Assembly (NCBI GenBank): GCA_963775015.1
Contig: CAVZHI010000011.1
Coordinates: 124,001 to 188,000 of the forward strand
Origin: JAEMQF01 sp963775015
GTDB taxonomy: Bacteria; Pseudomonadota; Gammaproteobacteria; Burkholderiales; Burkholderiaceae_C
Direction: 5' to 3'
Length of the DNA: 64,000 bases
Position numbers and translations under genes: made by a program. Below are positions 27,767 to 36,323 of this stretch, in pieces. The notes under the pieces were generated by a model. It was not told where the DNA came from. It made no database searches and worked only from the letters and a program-made list of their open reading frames with translations. Within the stretch, counting starts at the first letter, position 1; each line of letters opens with the position of its first letter.

Positions 27767-28912
27767 CTACTTGAACATGCCCTTGACGCGATCGGCCCAC
27801 GACTTGGACGTCGGCGAATGGCGCTCGCCGCCCTTGTGGAACGACTCGTCGAGCTCTTTCAGCAACTTGCGCTGGTGCTCGGTCAACTTGATCGGCGTCT
27901 CGACGCTGACGTGGCAGTACAGGTCGCCCGGATAGCTCGAGCGCACGCCGCGAATTCCCTTGCCGCGCAAGCGAAACGTCTTGCCGTGCTGCGTTCCTTC
28001 GGGCAGTTCGATTTCGGCGCTGCCGCCGAGCGTCGGCACTTCGATGTGGCCGCCGAGCGCCGCGGCGGTGAGCGGAACCGGGACGGTGCAGTGCAGATCG
28101 TCGCCGTCGCGCTCGAAGATCTCGTGCTGCTTGATGCGGATCTCGATGTACAGGTCGCCCGGTGGGCCACCGTTCATTCCCGGCTCGCCGTTGCCGCTGG
28201 AGCGGATGCGCATGCCTTCGTTGATGCCCACCGGAATCTTCACTTCCAGCGTCTTCGTCTTCTTCACCTTGCCTTGACCGCTGCACGTGGTGCACGGCTC
28301 GGGAATGATCTTGCCCGTGCCGTGGCAATGCGGGCAGGTCTGCTGAATGCTGAAGAATCCTTGGCGCATGTGCACCGTTCCGGCGCCGCCGCAAGTGCTG
28401 CAGCCGCGCGGGCTGGTGCCGGGTTTCGCGCCCGTGCCGTGGCAGGTTTCGCACGCTTCAAAGGAAGGAATGCGGATCTGCGATTCCTTGCCGTTGGCGG
28501 CTTCCTCGAGCGTGATCTCCATCGCGTAGTTCAGATCCGCGCCGCGAAACACCTGCTGCCCGCCAGCGCTGCGGCGTTGCCCGCCGGCGCCGAAGATGTC
28601 GCCGAAGATGTCGCCAAAGGCCTCGGCAAAACCGCCAAAGCCTTCCTGGCCCGGGCCGGGGCGCCCGCCGGCCATGTTCGGGTCGACACCGGCGTGGCCG
28701 TATTGGTCGTAAGCGGCGCGTTTTTGCGGCTCGGAGAGCATCTCGTAGGCTTCTTTCGCCTCCTTGAACTTCTCTTCCGATTTTTTCGCGCCGTCACCCT
28801 GGTTGCGGTCCGGGTGGTGCTTCATCGCGAGCTTGCGATAGGCCTTCTTGATGTCCTCGTCGGTCGCGTTCTTCGCGACGCCGAGCACTTCGTAGTAATC
28901 GCGTTTGGCCAT
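27767..28912 (-). CDS. dnaJ: Chaperone protein DnaJ
   Basis: The 381-residue protein has a J-domain (residues 1-70, HPD in MKHHPDRNQG) and a Gly/Phe-rich region with GFGGFAEAFGDIFGDIFG. The zinc-binding domain carries four CxxCxGxG-type repeats (CETCHGTG, CSTCGGAG, CPHCHGTG, CTTCSGQG). The C-terminal substrate-binding beta domains follow. It delivers clients to DnaK and stimulates its ATPase. The start is ATG 28912 (MAKRDYYEVLG), not the TTG one codon earlier. It lies 113 bp after dnaK. Confidence 0.97.
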   Translation of the reverse strand: MAKRDYYEVLGVAKNATDEDIKKAYRKLAMKHHPDRNQGDGAKKSEEKFKEAKEAYEMLSEPQKRAAYDQYGHAGVDPNMAGGRPGPGQEGFGGFAEAFGDIFGDIFGAGGQRRSAGGQQVFRGADLNYAMEITLEEAANGKESQIRIPSFEACETCHGTGAKPGTSPRGCSTCGGAGTVHMRQGFFSIQQTCPHCHGTGKIIPEPCTTCSGQGKVKKTKTLEVKIPVGINEGMRIRSSGNGEPGMNGGPPGDLYIEIRIKQHEIFERDGDDLHCTVPVPLTAAALGGHIEVPTLGGSAEIELPEGTQHGKTFRLRGKGIRGVRSSYPGDLYCHVSVETPIKLTEHQRKLLKELDESFHKGGERHSPTSKSWADRVKGMFK

Positions 28913-29025
28913 CAACTCACCTGCTTGTTCGAGTCCCGCAAAACAAACCGCCGCGGCCGGGGCCAGACCTCATCTGGCGCTCCCGAACGCGGCGCGTTGC
29001 ACCGGCATTTCGCCGGCGGCTCAGC

Positions 29026-30972
29026 TCATTTCTTGTCTTTCACTTCCTTGAAATCGGCGTCGACGACGTTGTCGTCCGCCGGCTTCGCCCCCGCCGCGGC
29101 CGCGCTTTCGGCCGCGCCTGCCGCAGCACCACCTGCCCCGGCGGCAGCCTGACTCTCGGCATAGACCTTTTCGCCGAGTTTCTGGCTGGCTGTCATCAAC
29201 GCCTCGGTCTTGGCTTCGATCGCTTCCTTGTCGTCGCCCTTCAGCGCCGCCTCGGCGTCCTTCAACGCAGCCTCGATCTTTTCCTTCTCCGGCGCGTCGA
29301 GTTTCTCGCCGTGCTCGGCAAGGCTCTTCTTCACGCTGTGCACCATCGCGTCGGCGCTGTTGCGCGCCTGGATCAGTTCGAGCTTCTTCCGGTCTTCGGC
29401 GGCGTTGAGTTCGGCGTCTTTCACCATCGCCTGGATCTCGTCTTCCGTCAGGCCTGAGTTCGCCTTGATGACGATCTTGTTTTCCTTGCCCGTCGCCTTG
29501 TCTTTCGCGCCGACGTGCAGGATGCCGTTCGCGTCGATGTCGAAGGCGACCTCGATCTGCGGCATGCCGCGCGGCGAGGGCGGAATACCCTCGAGGTTGA
29601 ACTCGCCCAGGCTCTTGTTGCCCGCGGCCATGTCGCGTTCGCCCTGGAATACCTTGATCGTCACCGCGGGCTGGTTGTCGTCGGCGGTAGAGAAGGTCTG
29701 CGCGAACTTGGTCGGGATCGTCGTGTTCTTCTTGATCATTTTCGTCATCACGCCGCCCAAGGTTTCGATTCCCAGGCTCAGCGGTGTGACGTCGAGCAAC
29801 AGCACGTCCTTGCGGTCGCCGGCGAGAACCTGGCCCTGGATGGCGGCGCCCACGGCGACGGCCTCGTCGGGGTTCACGTCCTTGCGCGGCTCGCGGCCGA
29901 AGAATTCCTTGACCTTGTCCTGCACCTTGGGCATGCGCGTCATGCCGCCGACCAGGATCACGTCGTCGATCGCGCTGACCGCCAGGCCCGAGTCCTTGAT
30001 CGCGGTGCGGCACGGTGCCATCGTGCGCTCGATCAGGTCGTCGACCAGCGCTTCGAGCTTGGCGCGCGAGAGCTTGATGTTCAGGTGCTTCGGACCCGAC
30101 GCGTCGGCCGTCACATACGGCAGGTTGATGTCGGTCTGCGCGCCGTTCGAGAGCTCGATCTTCGCCTTCTCTGCCGCCTCTTTCAGGCGCTGCAAGGCGA
30201 GCACGTCCTTGCTCAGGTCGACGCCCTGGTCCTTCTTGAACTCGGCAATGATGTAGTCGATGATGCGCTGGTCGAAGTCTTCACCACCGAGGAACGTGTC
30301 GCCGTTCGTCGACAGCACCTCGAACTGCTTTTCGCCGTCCACATCCGCGATCTCGATGATCGAGATGTCGAACGTTCCGCCGCCCAGGTCATAGACCGCG
30401 ATCTTGCGGTCGCCCTTTTCTTTCTTGTCCAGGCCGAACGCGAGCGCTGCCGCGGTGGGCTCGTTGATGATTCGCTTCACGTCCAGGCCGGCGATGCGGC
30501 CCGCGTCCTTCGTCGCCTGACGCTGTGCGTCGTTGAAGTACGCCGGCACGGTGATCACGGCTTCCGTGACGGGCTCGCCGAGGTAGTCTTCGGCGGTCTT
30601 CTTCATTTTGCGCAGCACTTCGGCACTCACCTGAGGCGGCGCGAGGCGCGTGCCGCGCACTTCGACCCAGGCGTCGCCGTTGTCGGCGGCGGCAATCTTG
30701 TAGGGCATCAGGTCGATGTCCTTCTGCACTTCCTTTTCCGTGAACTTGCGCCCGATCAGGCGCTTCACGGCGTAGAGCGTGTTCTTCGGGTTGGTGACCG
30801 CCTGGCGCTTCGCCGAAGCGCCGACGAGGATCTCGCCGTCTTCCTGGTACGCAATGATCGACGGCGTGGTGCGCGCACCTTCGCTGTTTTCGATGACCTT
30901 CGTCGTATTGCCTTCCATGATCGCGACACACGAATTCGTCGTGCCGAGGTCAATGCCAATGATTCTTCCCAT
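29026..30972 (-). CDS. dnaK: Chaperone protein DnaK (Hsp70)
   Basis: The 648-residue Hsp70 opens MGRIIGIDLGTTNSCVAIMEG. It carries AVYDLGGGTFDISIIEI, VGGMTRMPKVQ and the linker/substrate-domain segment DVTPLSLGIETLGG. It ends in an Ala/Gly-rich tail and the acidic VVDADFKEVKDKK. It folds and protects proteins with DnaJ and GrpE. The order hslR-grpE-dnaK-dnaJ on one strand makes a heat-shock cluster. An upstream CTTGAAA resembles a sigma-32 -35 element. Confidence 0.98.
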   Translation of the reverse strand: MGRIIGIDLGTTNSCVAIMEGNTTKVIENSEGARTTPSIIAYQEDGEILVGASAKRQAVTNPKNTLYAVKRLIGRKFTEKEVQKDIDLMPYKIAAADNGDAWVEVRGTRLAPPQVSAEVLRKMKKTAEDYLGEPVTEAVITVPAYFNDAQRQATKDAGRIAGLDVKRIINEPTAAALAFGLDKKEKGDRKIAVYDLGGGTFDISIIEIADVDGEKQFEVLSTNGDTFLGGEDFDQRIIDYIIAEFKKDQGVDLSKDVLALQRLKEAAEKAKIELSNGAQTDINLPYVTADASGPKHLNIKLSRAKLEALVDDLIERTMAPCRTAIKDSGLAVSAIDDVILVGGMTRMPKVQDKVKEFFGREPRKDVNPDEAVAVGAAIQGQVLAGDRKDVLLLDVTPLSLGIETLGGVMTKMIKKNTTIPTKFAQTFSTADDNQPAVTIKVFQGERDMAAGNKSLGEFNLEGIPPSPRGMPQIEVAFDIDANGILHVGAKDKATGKENKIVIKANSGLTEDEIQAMVKDAELNAAEDRKKLELIQARNSADAMVHSVKKSLAEHGEKLDAPEKEKIEAALKDAEAALKGDDKEAIEAKTEALMTASQKLGEKVYAESQAAAGAGGAAAGAAESAAAAGAKPADDNVVDADFKEVKDKK

Positions 30973-31030
30973 GTTCGATGCTCCTGAAGCGGATATGCGG
31001 TTGTCTTGGAGTTGTGGATAAACCGGGTCT

Positions 31031-31037
31031 TTTCAAG
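31031..31037 (-). promoter_or_regulatory. Sigma-32-like -35 element upstream of dnaK
   Basis: The heptamer CTTGAAA (minus strand) lies 58 nt before the dnaK start in the grpE-dnaK gap. The expected CCCCAT-type -10 is poor (CCACAA about 14 nt downstream). The same heptamer precedes grpE (31638-31644). Confidence 0.4.
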
Positions 31038-31050
31038 CGGTTCGCTGCTC

Positions 31051-31590
31051 TCAGCTCGCGGTGCCTGAGACGGTCACCAAGGCCGGGCGCAACGTGCGCT
31101 CGGCGATCGAGTAGCCCTTTTGCAGGACGGCGACGACGGTGTTCGGCTCTTGCGCCGCGGGAACGACGCTGATCGCCTGGTGCTGGTGCGGGTCGAAGCG
31201 CGCGCCAACTGCCGGGTTGATTTCCATCACCTTGTTGCGCTCCAGCGCAGCGCCGAGCTGGCGCAATGTGGCCTGAACGCCTTCGAGCACCTGATCGGTC
31301 GGTGCGCCCTTGATCGCGAGCGTCGCCTCCAGGCTGTCCTTCACCGGCAACAGGCTCTCGGCGAAGGAGTCGACGGCGAACTTGCGCGCCTTGCTCACTT
31401 CTTCTTCGGCGCGCCGGCGCGTGTTTTCGGCTTCGGCCTTGGCACGCAGGAAGGCGTCGGACACTTCGGCGTGGCGCGCCTGCAGGTCGGCCAGTTGCTG
31501 CTCGAGACTCGGCGCAGGCGCCGGCGCTGAGCTGTCCGGCGCTTCGGCGGTCTGGCCGCCGTTCATGGGGGAGGGTTGGGGTTCGGGCAT
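31051..31590 (-). CDS. grpE: Nucleotide exchange factor GrpE
   Basis: The 179-residue cofactor has a Pro/Ala-rich N-terminus and a long helix (LEQQLADLQARHAEVSDAFLRAKAEAENTRRR). The C-terminal beta-wing has the family motif INPAVGARFDPHQHQAI and VLQKGYSIAERTLRPALVTVS. It exchanges ADP for ATP on DnaK and acts as a thermosensor. ATG 31590 is preferred; ATG 31566 is a possible shorter start. A CTTGAAA heptamer 47 nt upstream suggests heat-shock control. Confidence 0.95.
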   Translation of the reverse strand: MPEPQPSPMNGGQTAEAPDSSAPAPAPSLEQQLADLQARHAEVSDAFLRAKAEAENTRRRAEEEVSKARKFAVDSFAESLLPVKDSLEATLAIKGAPTDQVLEGVQATLRQLGAALERNKVMEINPAVGARFDPHQHQAISVVPAAQEPNTVVAVLQKGYSIAERTLRPALVTVSGTAS

Positions 31591-31637
31591 GGTCACCTTC
31601 GCGGGCACAGCCGCCGATCTGACGCCAAAGGGCGTAG

Positions 31638-31644
31638 TTTCAAG
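31638..31644 (-). promoter_or_regulatory. Sigma-32-like -35 element upstream of grpE
   Basis: CTTGAAA on the minus strand lies 47 nt before the grpE start, in the hslR-grpE gap. No good -10 partner is visible. It is identical to the heptamer before dnaK. Confidence 0.35.
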
Positions 31645-31719
31645 AGGGAATCGCGCAAATCTGTTCGTTCGGGGGTGGCGCGCGTGAAATTCTCCCCGTC
31701 CTGGCCTGGGATTCCGGGC

Positions 31720-32133
31720 TCACACGCTGTCGTCGGACGCGCTCCAGCGGTTCCAGTGGATGAGTTTGCGGCGGTCGCGCTTCGTCGGACGCCCCTGCTC
31801 CAGGGTTTGCCCGGGCTCGACGCCAGCCCGGCGTTGCTCGGTCAACGCGGCGCGCTGCGCCACGCTCTCCGCGGTTTGCTCGTACAAGAGTTGCGCGACC
31901 GGCGCGGGCCCGCGGTTCTGGCTCAAGCCCTTGACGACGATTCGCAGCGGCATCTGGCCAAACGAGAGGGCGATCGAATCGCCCACGCGCACCTCGCGCG
32001 ACGCCTTCGCCGGCTGGTGATTGACGTGCACATGGCCCTTGCCGATTTGCTCCGCGGCCAGGCTGCGCGTCTTGAACAGGCGCGCCGCCCAGAGCCACTT
32101 GTCGAGCCGAATGCGGGTTGAATCTGAATCCAT
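31720..32133 (-). CDS. hslR: Ribosome-associated heat shock protein Hsp15 (S4 domain)
   Basis: The 137-residue protein consists of an S4 RNA-binding domain (RIRLDKWLWAARLFKTRSLAAEQIGKGHVHVNHQPAKASREVRVGD) and a basic tail ending KLIHWNRW. E. coli Hsp15 binds 50S subunits carrying stalled nascent chains and helps recycle them. Its place upstream of grpE-dnaK-dnaJ fits a heat-shock role. The start is ATG 32133 (MDSDSTRIRLDK); the upstream extension crosses the divergent promoter region. Confidence 0.93.
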   Translation of the reverse strand: MDSDSTRIRLDKWLWAARLFKTRSLAAEQIGKGHVHVNHQPAKASREVRVGDSIALSFGQMPLRIVVKGLSQNRGPAPVAQLLYEQTAESVAQRAALTEQRRAGVEPGQTLEQGRPTKRDRRKLIHWNRWSASDDSV

Positions 32134-32239
32134 CCAGGGGTGGACATTAGCATTAGTCCCAATGCAACTGTTCCGCATTCCGCCGGGATTGCGGCGAACA
32201 TAGCACCCTTGCTTCACTTGCATTCACTCGGAGGACGTC

Positions 32240-33202
32240 ATGCGTCGCGATACCTTTCTGAAAGCCCTCACGGCCCTGGTTGCTGCGCAGGGGCTGCCTT
32301 TGCCCGCCGCGGCCGCGGCGAACCTGAAAATGATGATCCCGGCGAACCCCGGAGGCGGCTGGGATTCGACCGGGCGCGCCCTGGGCAAGGCGCTCCAGGA
32401 AAGCGGTGCTGCCGACTCGGTGAGCTTCGAGAACAAGGGCGGGGCCGCAGGGGCGATCGGCCTGGCGCAGTTTCTCAATTCGAGCAAGGGTGATCCGAAC
32501 GCCGTGATGGTGATGGGCGCAGTGATGCTCGGCGGCCTCATCACGTCCAAGAGCACGGTTTCGGTGACCCAGGCGACGGCGCTGGCGCGTCTGACGAGCG
32601 AATACAACGTGTTTGTTCTGCCCTCGGGTTCAACGCTCAAGACCATGAAAGACGTGGTCGAGCAGCTGAAGAAGGACCCCGGCAGCGTGAAGTGGGGCGG
32701 CGGTTCGCGCGGCTCGACCGAGCACATTGCGGCGGCGATGATTGCGCGCGAGGTCGGCGTCGATCCGGCGAAGATCAACTACGTCGCGTTTCGCGGCGGC
32801 GGCGAGGCGACTGCGGCGATCCTGGGGGGCAACGTCACCGTCGGTGGCAGCGGCTACAGCGAGTTCGCCGAGTACATCAACGCGGGCAAGATGACGCCGA
32901 TCGGCGTCACCTCCGAAAAGCGCTTGAAGGGCGTCGCCGTTCCGACGCTGAAGGAACAAGGCATCAACGTCGTCATCGGCAATTGGCGCGGCGTCTACGG
33001 TGCGCCGGGAATCAGCGAGCCGCAGCGCAAGGCGCTGGTCGACCTCGTGATCAAGGCGACGAAGGCCAAGGGCTGGGCCGAAGCGCTCGAGAAAAACGGC
33101 TGGACCCCGGCGTTGTTGACGGGCACCGAATTCGAGAAGTTCGTCGACGACGAATTCGCGAGCCTGCGCGCCGTGATGGTCAAGTCGGGAATGCTCGGAT
33201 GA
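32240..33202 (+). CDS. tctC: Tripartite tricarboxylate transporter substrate-binding protein (TctC/Bug family)
   Basis: The 320-residue periplasmic binding protein has a signal peptide (residues 1-26, LPAAAAA). It shows the Bug-family pattern: MMIPANPGGGWDSTGRALG, ENKGGAAGAIGLAQF, WGGGSRGSTEHIAA and FRGGGEATAAILGGNV. It captures a carboxylate ligand and presents it to TctAB; the ligand cannot be read from sequence. A strong ribosome site (CGGAGG) precedes the ATG. It heads the tctCBA operon, and its stop overlaps the tctB start. Confidence 0.93.
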   Translation: MRRDTFLKALTALVAAQGLPLPAAAAANLKMMIPANPGGGWDSTGRALGKALQESGAADSVSFENKGGAAGAIGLAQFLNSSKGDPNAVMVMGAVMLGGLITSKSTVSVTQATALARLTSEYNVFVLPSGSTLKTMKDVVEQLKKDPGSVKWGGGSRGSTEHIAAAMIAREVGVDPAKINYVAFRGGGEATAAILGGNVTVGGSGYSEFAEYINAGKMTPIGVTSEKRLKGVAVPTLKEQGINVVIGNWRGVYGAPGISEPQRKALVDLVIKATKAKGWAEALEKNGWTPALLTGTEFEKFVDDEFASLRAVMVKSGMLG

Positions 33203-33699
33203 CCTGGCACGCCTCGCACGCGTGGGTCGGCGCGGGGGTGGTCGGCCTGGGGCTGGTGTTTGTTGCGGGAGCGGCGCAAATCAGTTCCGACGCGGGGTAC
33301 GCGGGGGTGGGGCCGAATTTCTTGCCCTGGGTCGTCGGCCTGGCGCTGCTGCTTTGCGGCGCGGCGCTGCTGGTTGAAGCCGCGCGTGGCGGTTTTCGTG
33401 AGTTCGACGACGGCCTGCGCGCCCTCTCGGGTGACTGGCCGGGGTTCGCCTGGGTCTCGGCGGGAGTCGTGAGCACGGCGCTGCTCATCACGACGCTCGG
33501 CTTCATCCTCAGTTGCACGCTGTGTTTCGTGCTCGCCGTGCGCGGCTTCAAGAGCGCCCGGGGTGCGCTCGACTTGTCGCTGCGCGCGTGGCTCGTCGAT
33601 GCCGCGATCGGCGCCGCCATCGCGGCGCCGGTGTTCTGGATGTTCACGAAGCTGCTCGCGATTTCGCTGCCGGGCCTCACCACCACGGGCTGGTTGTGA
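33199..33699 (+). CDS. tctB: Tripartite tricarboxylate transporter small membrane subunit (TctB)
   Basis: The 166-residue membrane protein has four predicted helices (about residues 8-28, 42-61, 83-113 and 130-155), the normal layout for TctB. The ATG at 33199 overlaps the tctC stop (ATGA), and its own stop overlaps the tctA start (TGATG), so all three subunits are translationally coupled. TctB is the poorly conserved small subunit of the sodium- or proton-driven uptake complex. The assignment rests on context and topology. Confidence 0.9.
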   Translation: MTWHASHAWVGAGVVGLGLVFVAGAAQISSDAGYAGVGPNFLPWVVGLALLLCGAALLVEAARGGFREFDDGLRALSGDWPGFAWVSAGVVSTALLITTLGFILSCTLCFVLAVRGFKSARGALDLSLRAWLVDAAIGAAIAAPVFWMFTKLLAISLPGLTTTGWL

Positions 33700-35195
33700 T
33701 GGACATCCTGAGCCTGTTGATGCAGGGTTTTGCCACGGCGGGAACGCCGACGAACTTGCTTTGGGCTCTGCTCGGATGCACCGTCGGCACCGCGATCGGC
33801 GTGTTGCCGGGAATCGGGCCGGCCACGGCGGTGGCGATGCTGTTGCCGATCACGCTCAAGGTCGATCCGACGGCGTCGATGATCTTCTTTGCCGGCATCT
33901 ATTACGGCGCGATGTACGGCGGCTCGACGACTTCGATCCTGCTCAACACGCCGGGTGAGTCGGGCTCGATGGTGACCGCCATGGAAGGCAACAAGATGGC
34001 AAAGAACGGCCGCGCTGGTGCGGCCCTGGCGACTGCGGCGATCGGCTCGTTCGTTGCCGGAACGATCGCCACCGTGCTCGTCACGCTGTTCGCCCCGCTT
34101 GTTGCGACACACGCCGTGAAGCTCGGCCCGCCCGAGTACTTCATGCTCATGGTGCTTGCGTTTTGCACCGTGAGTGCCGTGCTTGGAAAGAGCACGCTGC
34201 GCGGTCTGACGGCGCTCTTCATCGGCTTGGCGATGGGCTTGGTCGGAATCGACCAGATCACCGGCCAGGCGCGCTACACCGCAGGCGTGTCGGAGCTCAC
34301 CGACGGGCTCGAAGTCGTGCTGCTCGCGGTGGGCCTGTTCGCGGTGGGCGAATCGCTCTACGCGGTGCTGTTCGAGGGCCGCATCGTGGAGACGCAGAAT
34401 CGCATGAGCCGCGTCCACATGACGGCGAGCGACTGGCGCCGCTCGGTCCCGGCGTGGCTGCGCGGCACCTTGATCGGGTTTCCGTTCGGCACGATTCCCG
34501 CCGGCGGCAGCGAGATCCCGACCTTCCTCAGCTACGCCACGGAGAAAAAACTCTCGAAACATCCGCAGGAGTTTGGTTCGACGGGTGCGATCGAAGGTGT
34601 CTCCGGGCCCGAGGCGGCGAACAACTCCGCCGTCACGGCGACGCTGATTCCGCTTCTGACGCTCGGGATTCCAACGTCGAACACGACCGCCATCCTGCTC
34701 GGCGCGTTCCAGAATTACGGCATCCAACCCGGGCCGCAGCTGTTCGACAAGAACGCCGCGCTCGTCTGGGCACTGATCGCGTCGCTCTACATCGGCAACG
34801 TGATGCTGCTCGTGCTGAACCTGCCGCTTGTGGGCTTGTGGGTGAAGCTGCTGAAGATCCCCAAGCCCTACCTCTACGCCGGGATCCTGATCTTCGCCAC
34901 GGTGGGCGTGTACGGCATGCGCCAGTCGGCGTTCGATCTGCTGCTGCTGTACGCGATCGGCGTGCTCGGCGTGGTGATGCGGCGCTTCGATTTTCCGACC
35001 GCGCCGGTGATCGTCGGCGCGATCCTCGGGCCGCTCGCCGAAGCGCAGATGCGCAACGCAATGTCGATCGGCGAGGGCCGATGGAGCGTGTTCATCGAGC
35101 GCCCGATGTCGGCCGCGCTGCTCGTTTTGATCGTCGGCCTGCTGGTGTTGCCGCGGCTGCTGCGCTACCGGCGCGGCCGGACCGTGCGCGCCTGA
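33699..35195 (+). CDS. tctA: Tripartite tricarboxylate transporter large membrane subunit (TctA)
   Basis: The 498-residue permease has about 11-12 helices and the two inverted TctA signatures: GVLPGIGPATAVAMLLPIT (residues 34-52) and GVSGPEAANNSAVTATLIPLLTLGIPTSNTTAILLG (about 305-340). YGAMYGGSTTSILLNTPGE also matches the family. It carries the substrate across the inner membrane with an ion gradient. The gene starts on the last base of the tctB stop. It converges with hemH with only 27 bp between the stops and no visible terminator. Confidence 0.95.
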   Translation: MDILSLLMQGFATAGTPTNLLWALLGCTVGTAIGVLPGIGPATAVAMLLPITLKVDPTASMIFFAGIYYGAMYGGSTTSILLNTPGESGSMVTAMEGNKMAKNGRAGAALATAAIGSFVAGTIATVLVTLFAPLVATHAVKLGPPEYFMLMVLAFCTVSAVLGKSTLRGLTALFIGLAMGLVGIDQITGQARYTAGVSELTDGLEVVLLAVGLFAVGESLYAVLFEGRIVETQNRMSRVHMTASDWRRSVPAWLRGTLIGFPFGTIPAGGSEIPTFLSYATEKKLSKHPQEFGSTGAIEGVSGPEAANNSAVTATLIPLLTLGIPTSNTTAILLGAFQNYGIQPGPQLFDKNAALVWALIASLYIGNVMLLVLNLPLVGLWVKLLKIPKPYLYAGILIFATVGVYGMRQSAFDLLLLYAIGVLGVVMRRFDFPTAPVIVGAILGPLAEAQMRNAMSIGEGRWSVFIERPMSAALLVLIVGLLVLPRLLRYRRGRTVRA

Positions 35196-35222
35196 GCCTG
35201 CCGTCGAATCCGCGCCTCGCGT

Positions 35223-36314
35223 TCAGCGCTCTGCGCCCAGCGCGAGCGCGCGCCCGCGCTGCGCCTCGCGCTCCGGCGGGTCGGCCTTGCGCGTGGTGTC
35301 CCAACCTTGCAAGTGGCGCAGCGCCAGGTTGGCGAGTGCGGCGATCCAGTCGCTGCGCGCGTTCAGGCAAGGCAGGTAGTGAAACTCCTTGCCGCCGGCG
35401 CGAAGGAAGGCGCCGCGCACCTCGACGGCGATTTCTTCCAGCGTTTCCAGGCAGTCGACGGAAAACCCAGGGCACATCACGTCGACGCGCTTCATGCCGC
35501 GCTGCGCGAACTCGATCAGCGTCGGCTCGGTGTACGGTTGCAACCACTGCGCCTTGCCGAAGCGGCTTTGAAACGTCACCGCGAGCATGTCCTTGTCGAC
35601 GCCGAGCTGCTGCCCGAGCAGGCGCGCCGTCTTCTGGCACTCGCAGTGGTAGGGGTCGCCGAGCAGCAGCGTGCGCTGCGGAACGCCGTGAAAACTGAGT
35701 ACAAGTTTGTCGGGCCGGCCGCGGCTTTGCCAATGTTCGGTGACGCTGCTGGCAAGGGCGTCGATGTAGCCTGGGTCGTCGTGATAGTGATTCAGCACGC
35801 GAAGCTCGGGCAGGCGACGCACGCGCCGGGCCCATGCGCCGAGCGCATCGACGACGCTCGCCGTCGTCGGCCCCGAGTACTGCGGGTACAGGGGCAACAC
35901 CAGGATGCGCTCGACATGCTCGGCCTTGAGTTCATCCAGGACCTTCGCCATCGACGGATTGCCGTATCGCATCGCAAAGCGAACCGTCACCGCGTGACCC
36001 TGCTCGCGCAGAGAGGCGCCGAGCAGTTTGGCTTGCTCATCCGTCCCGGCCAGCAAGGGTGAACCTTCGGGCGTCCAGATGCTCGCGTACTTGCGCGCCG
36101 ACTTCGCCGGGCGCAGCCGCAAGATGATGCCGTGCAGAATCGGCCACCACAGCAGCTTCGGAATTTCAACGACGCGCGGGTCGCTCAGGAATTCGCCCAG
36201 ATAGCGGCGCAACGCCGCGGGTGTGGGCGCATCGGGGGTTCCCAGATTGCACAGCAGGATCGCGGTGCCTGGCAGCGTGCCGTGGGCGCGCTCGGGCTCG
36301 GGGGCGAAAGGCAC
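35223..36314 (-). CDS. hemH: Ferrochelatase
   Basis: The 363-residue enzyme inserts Fe2+ into protoporphyrin IX. Markers are LLCNLGTPDAPTPAALRRYLGEFLSDPRVVEIP, the catalytic histidine in VLSFHGVPQR and the acidic motif CPGFSVDCLETLEEI. The start is a GTG at 36314 (MPFAPEPERAHG), with no better ATG nearby. It follows the cyclase-FHA gene by 9 bp. Its C-terminal tail (ADPPEREAQRGRALALGAER) is slightly longer and more charged than usual. Confidence 0.95.
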   Translation of the reverse strand: MPFAPEPERAHGTLPGTAILLCNLGTPDAPTPAALRRYLGEFLSDPRVVEIPKLLWWPILHGIILRLRPAKSARKYASIWTPEGSPLLAGTDEQAKLLGASLREQGHAVTVRFAMRYGNPSMAKVLDELKAEHVERILVLPLYPQYSGPTTASVVDALGAWARRVRRLPELRVLNHYHDDPGYIDALASSVTEHWQSRGRPDKLVLSFHGVPQRTLLLGDPYHCECQKTARLLGQQLGVDKDMLAVTFQSRFGKAQWLQPYTEPTLIEFAQRGMKRVDVMCPGFSVDCLETLEEIAVEVRGAFLRAGGKEFHYLPCLNARSDWIAALANLALRHLQGWDTTRKADPPEREAQRGRALALGAER

Positions 36315-36323
36315 GTCGACCGG

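Noticed and set aside
29515..30987. 490-residue plus-strand frame opposite dnaK
   Set aside because: The long antisense frame opposite dnaK is a well-known artefact of Hsp70 codon use.
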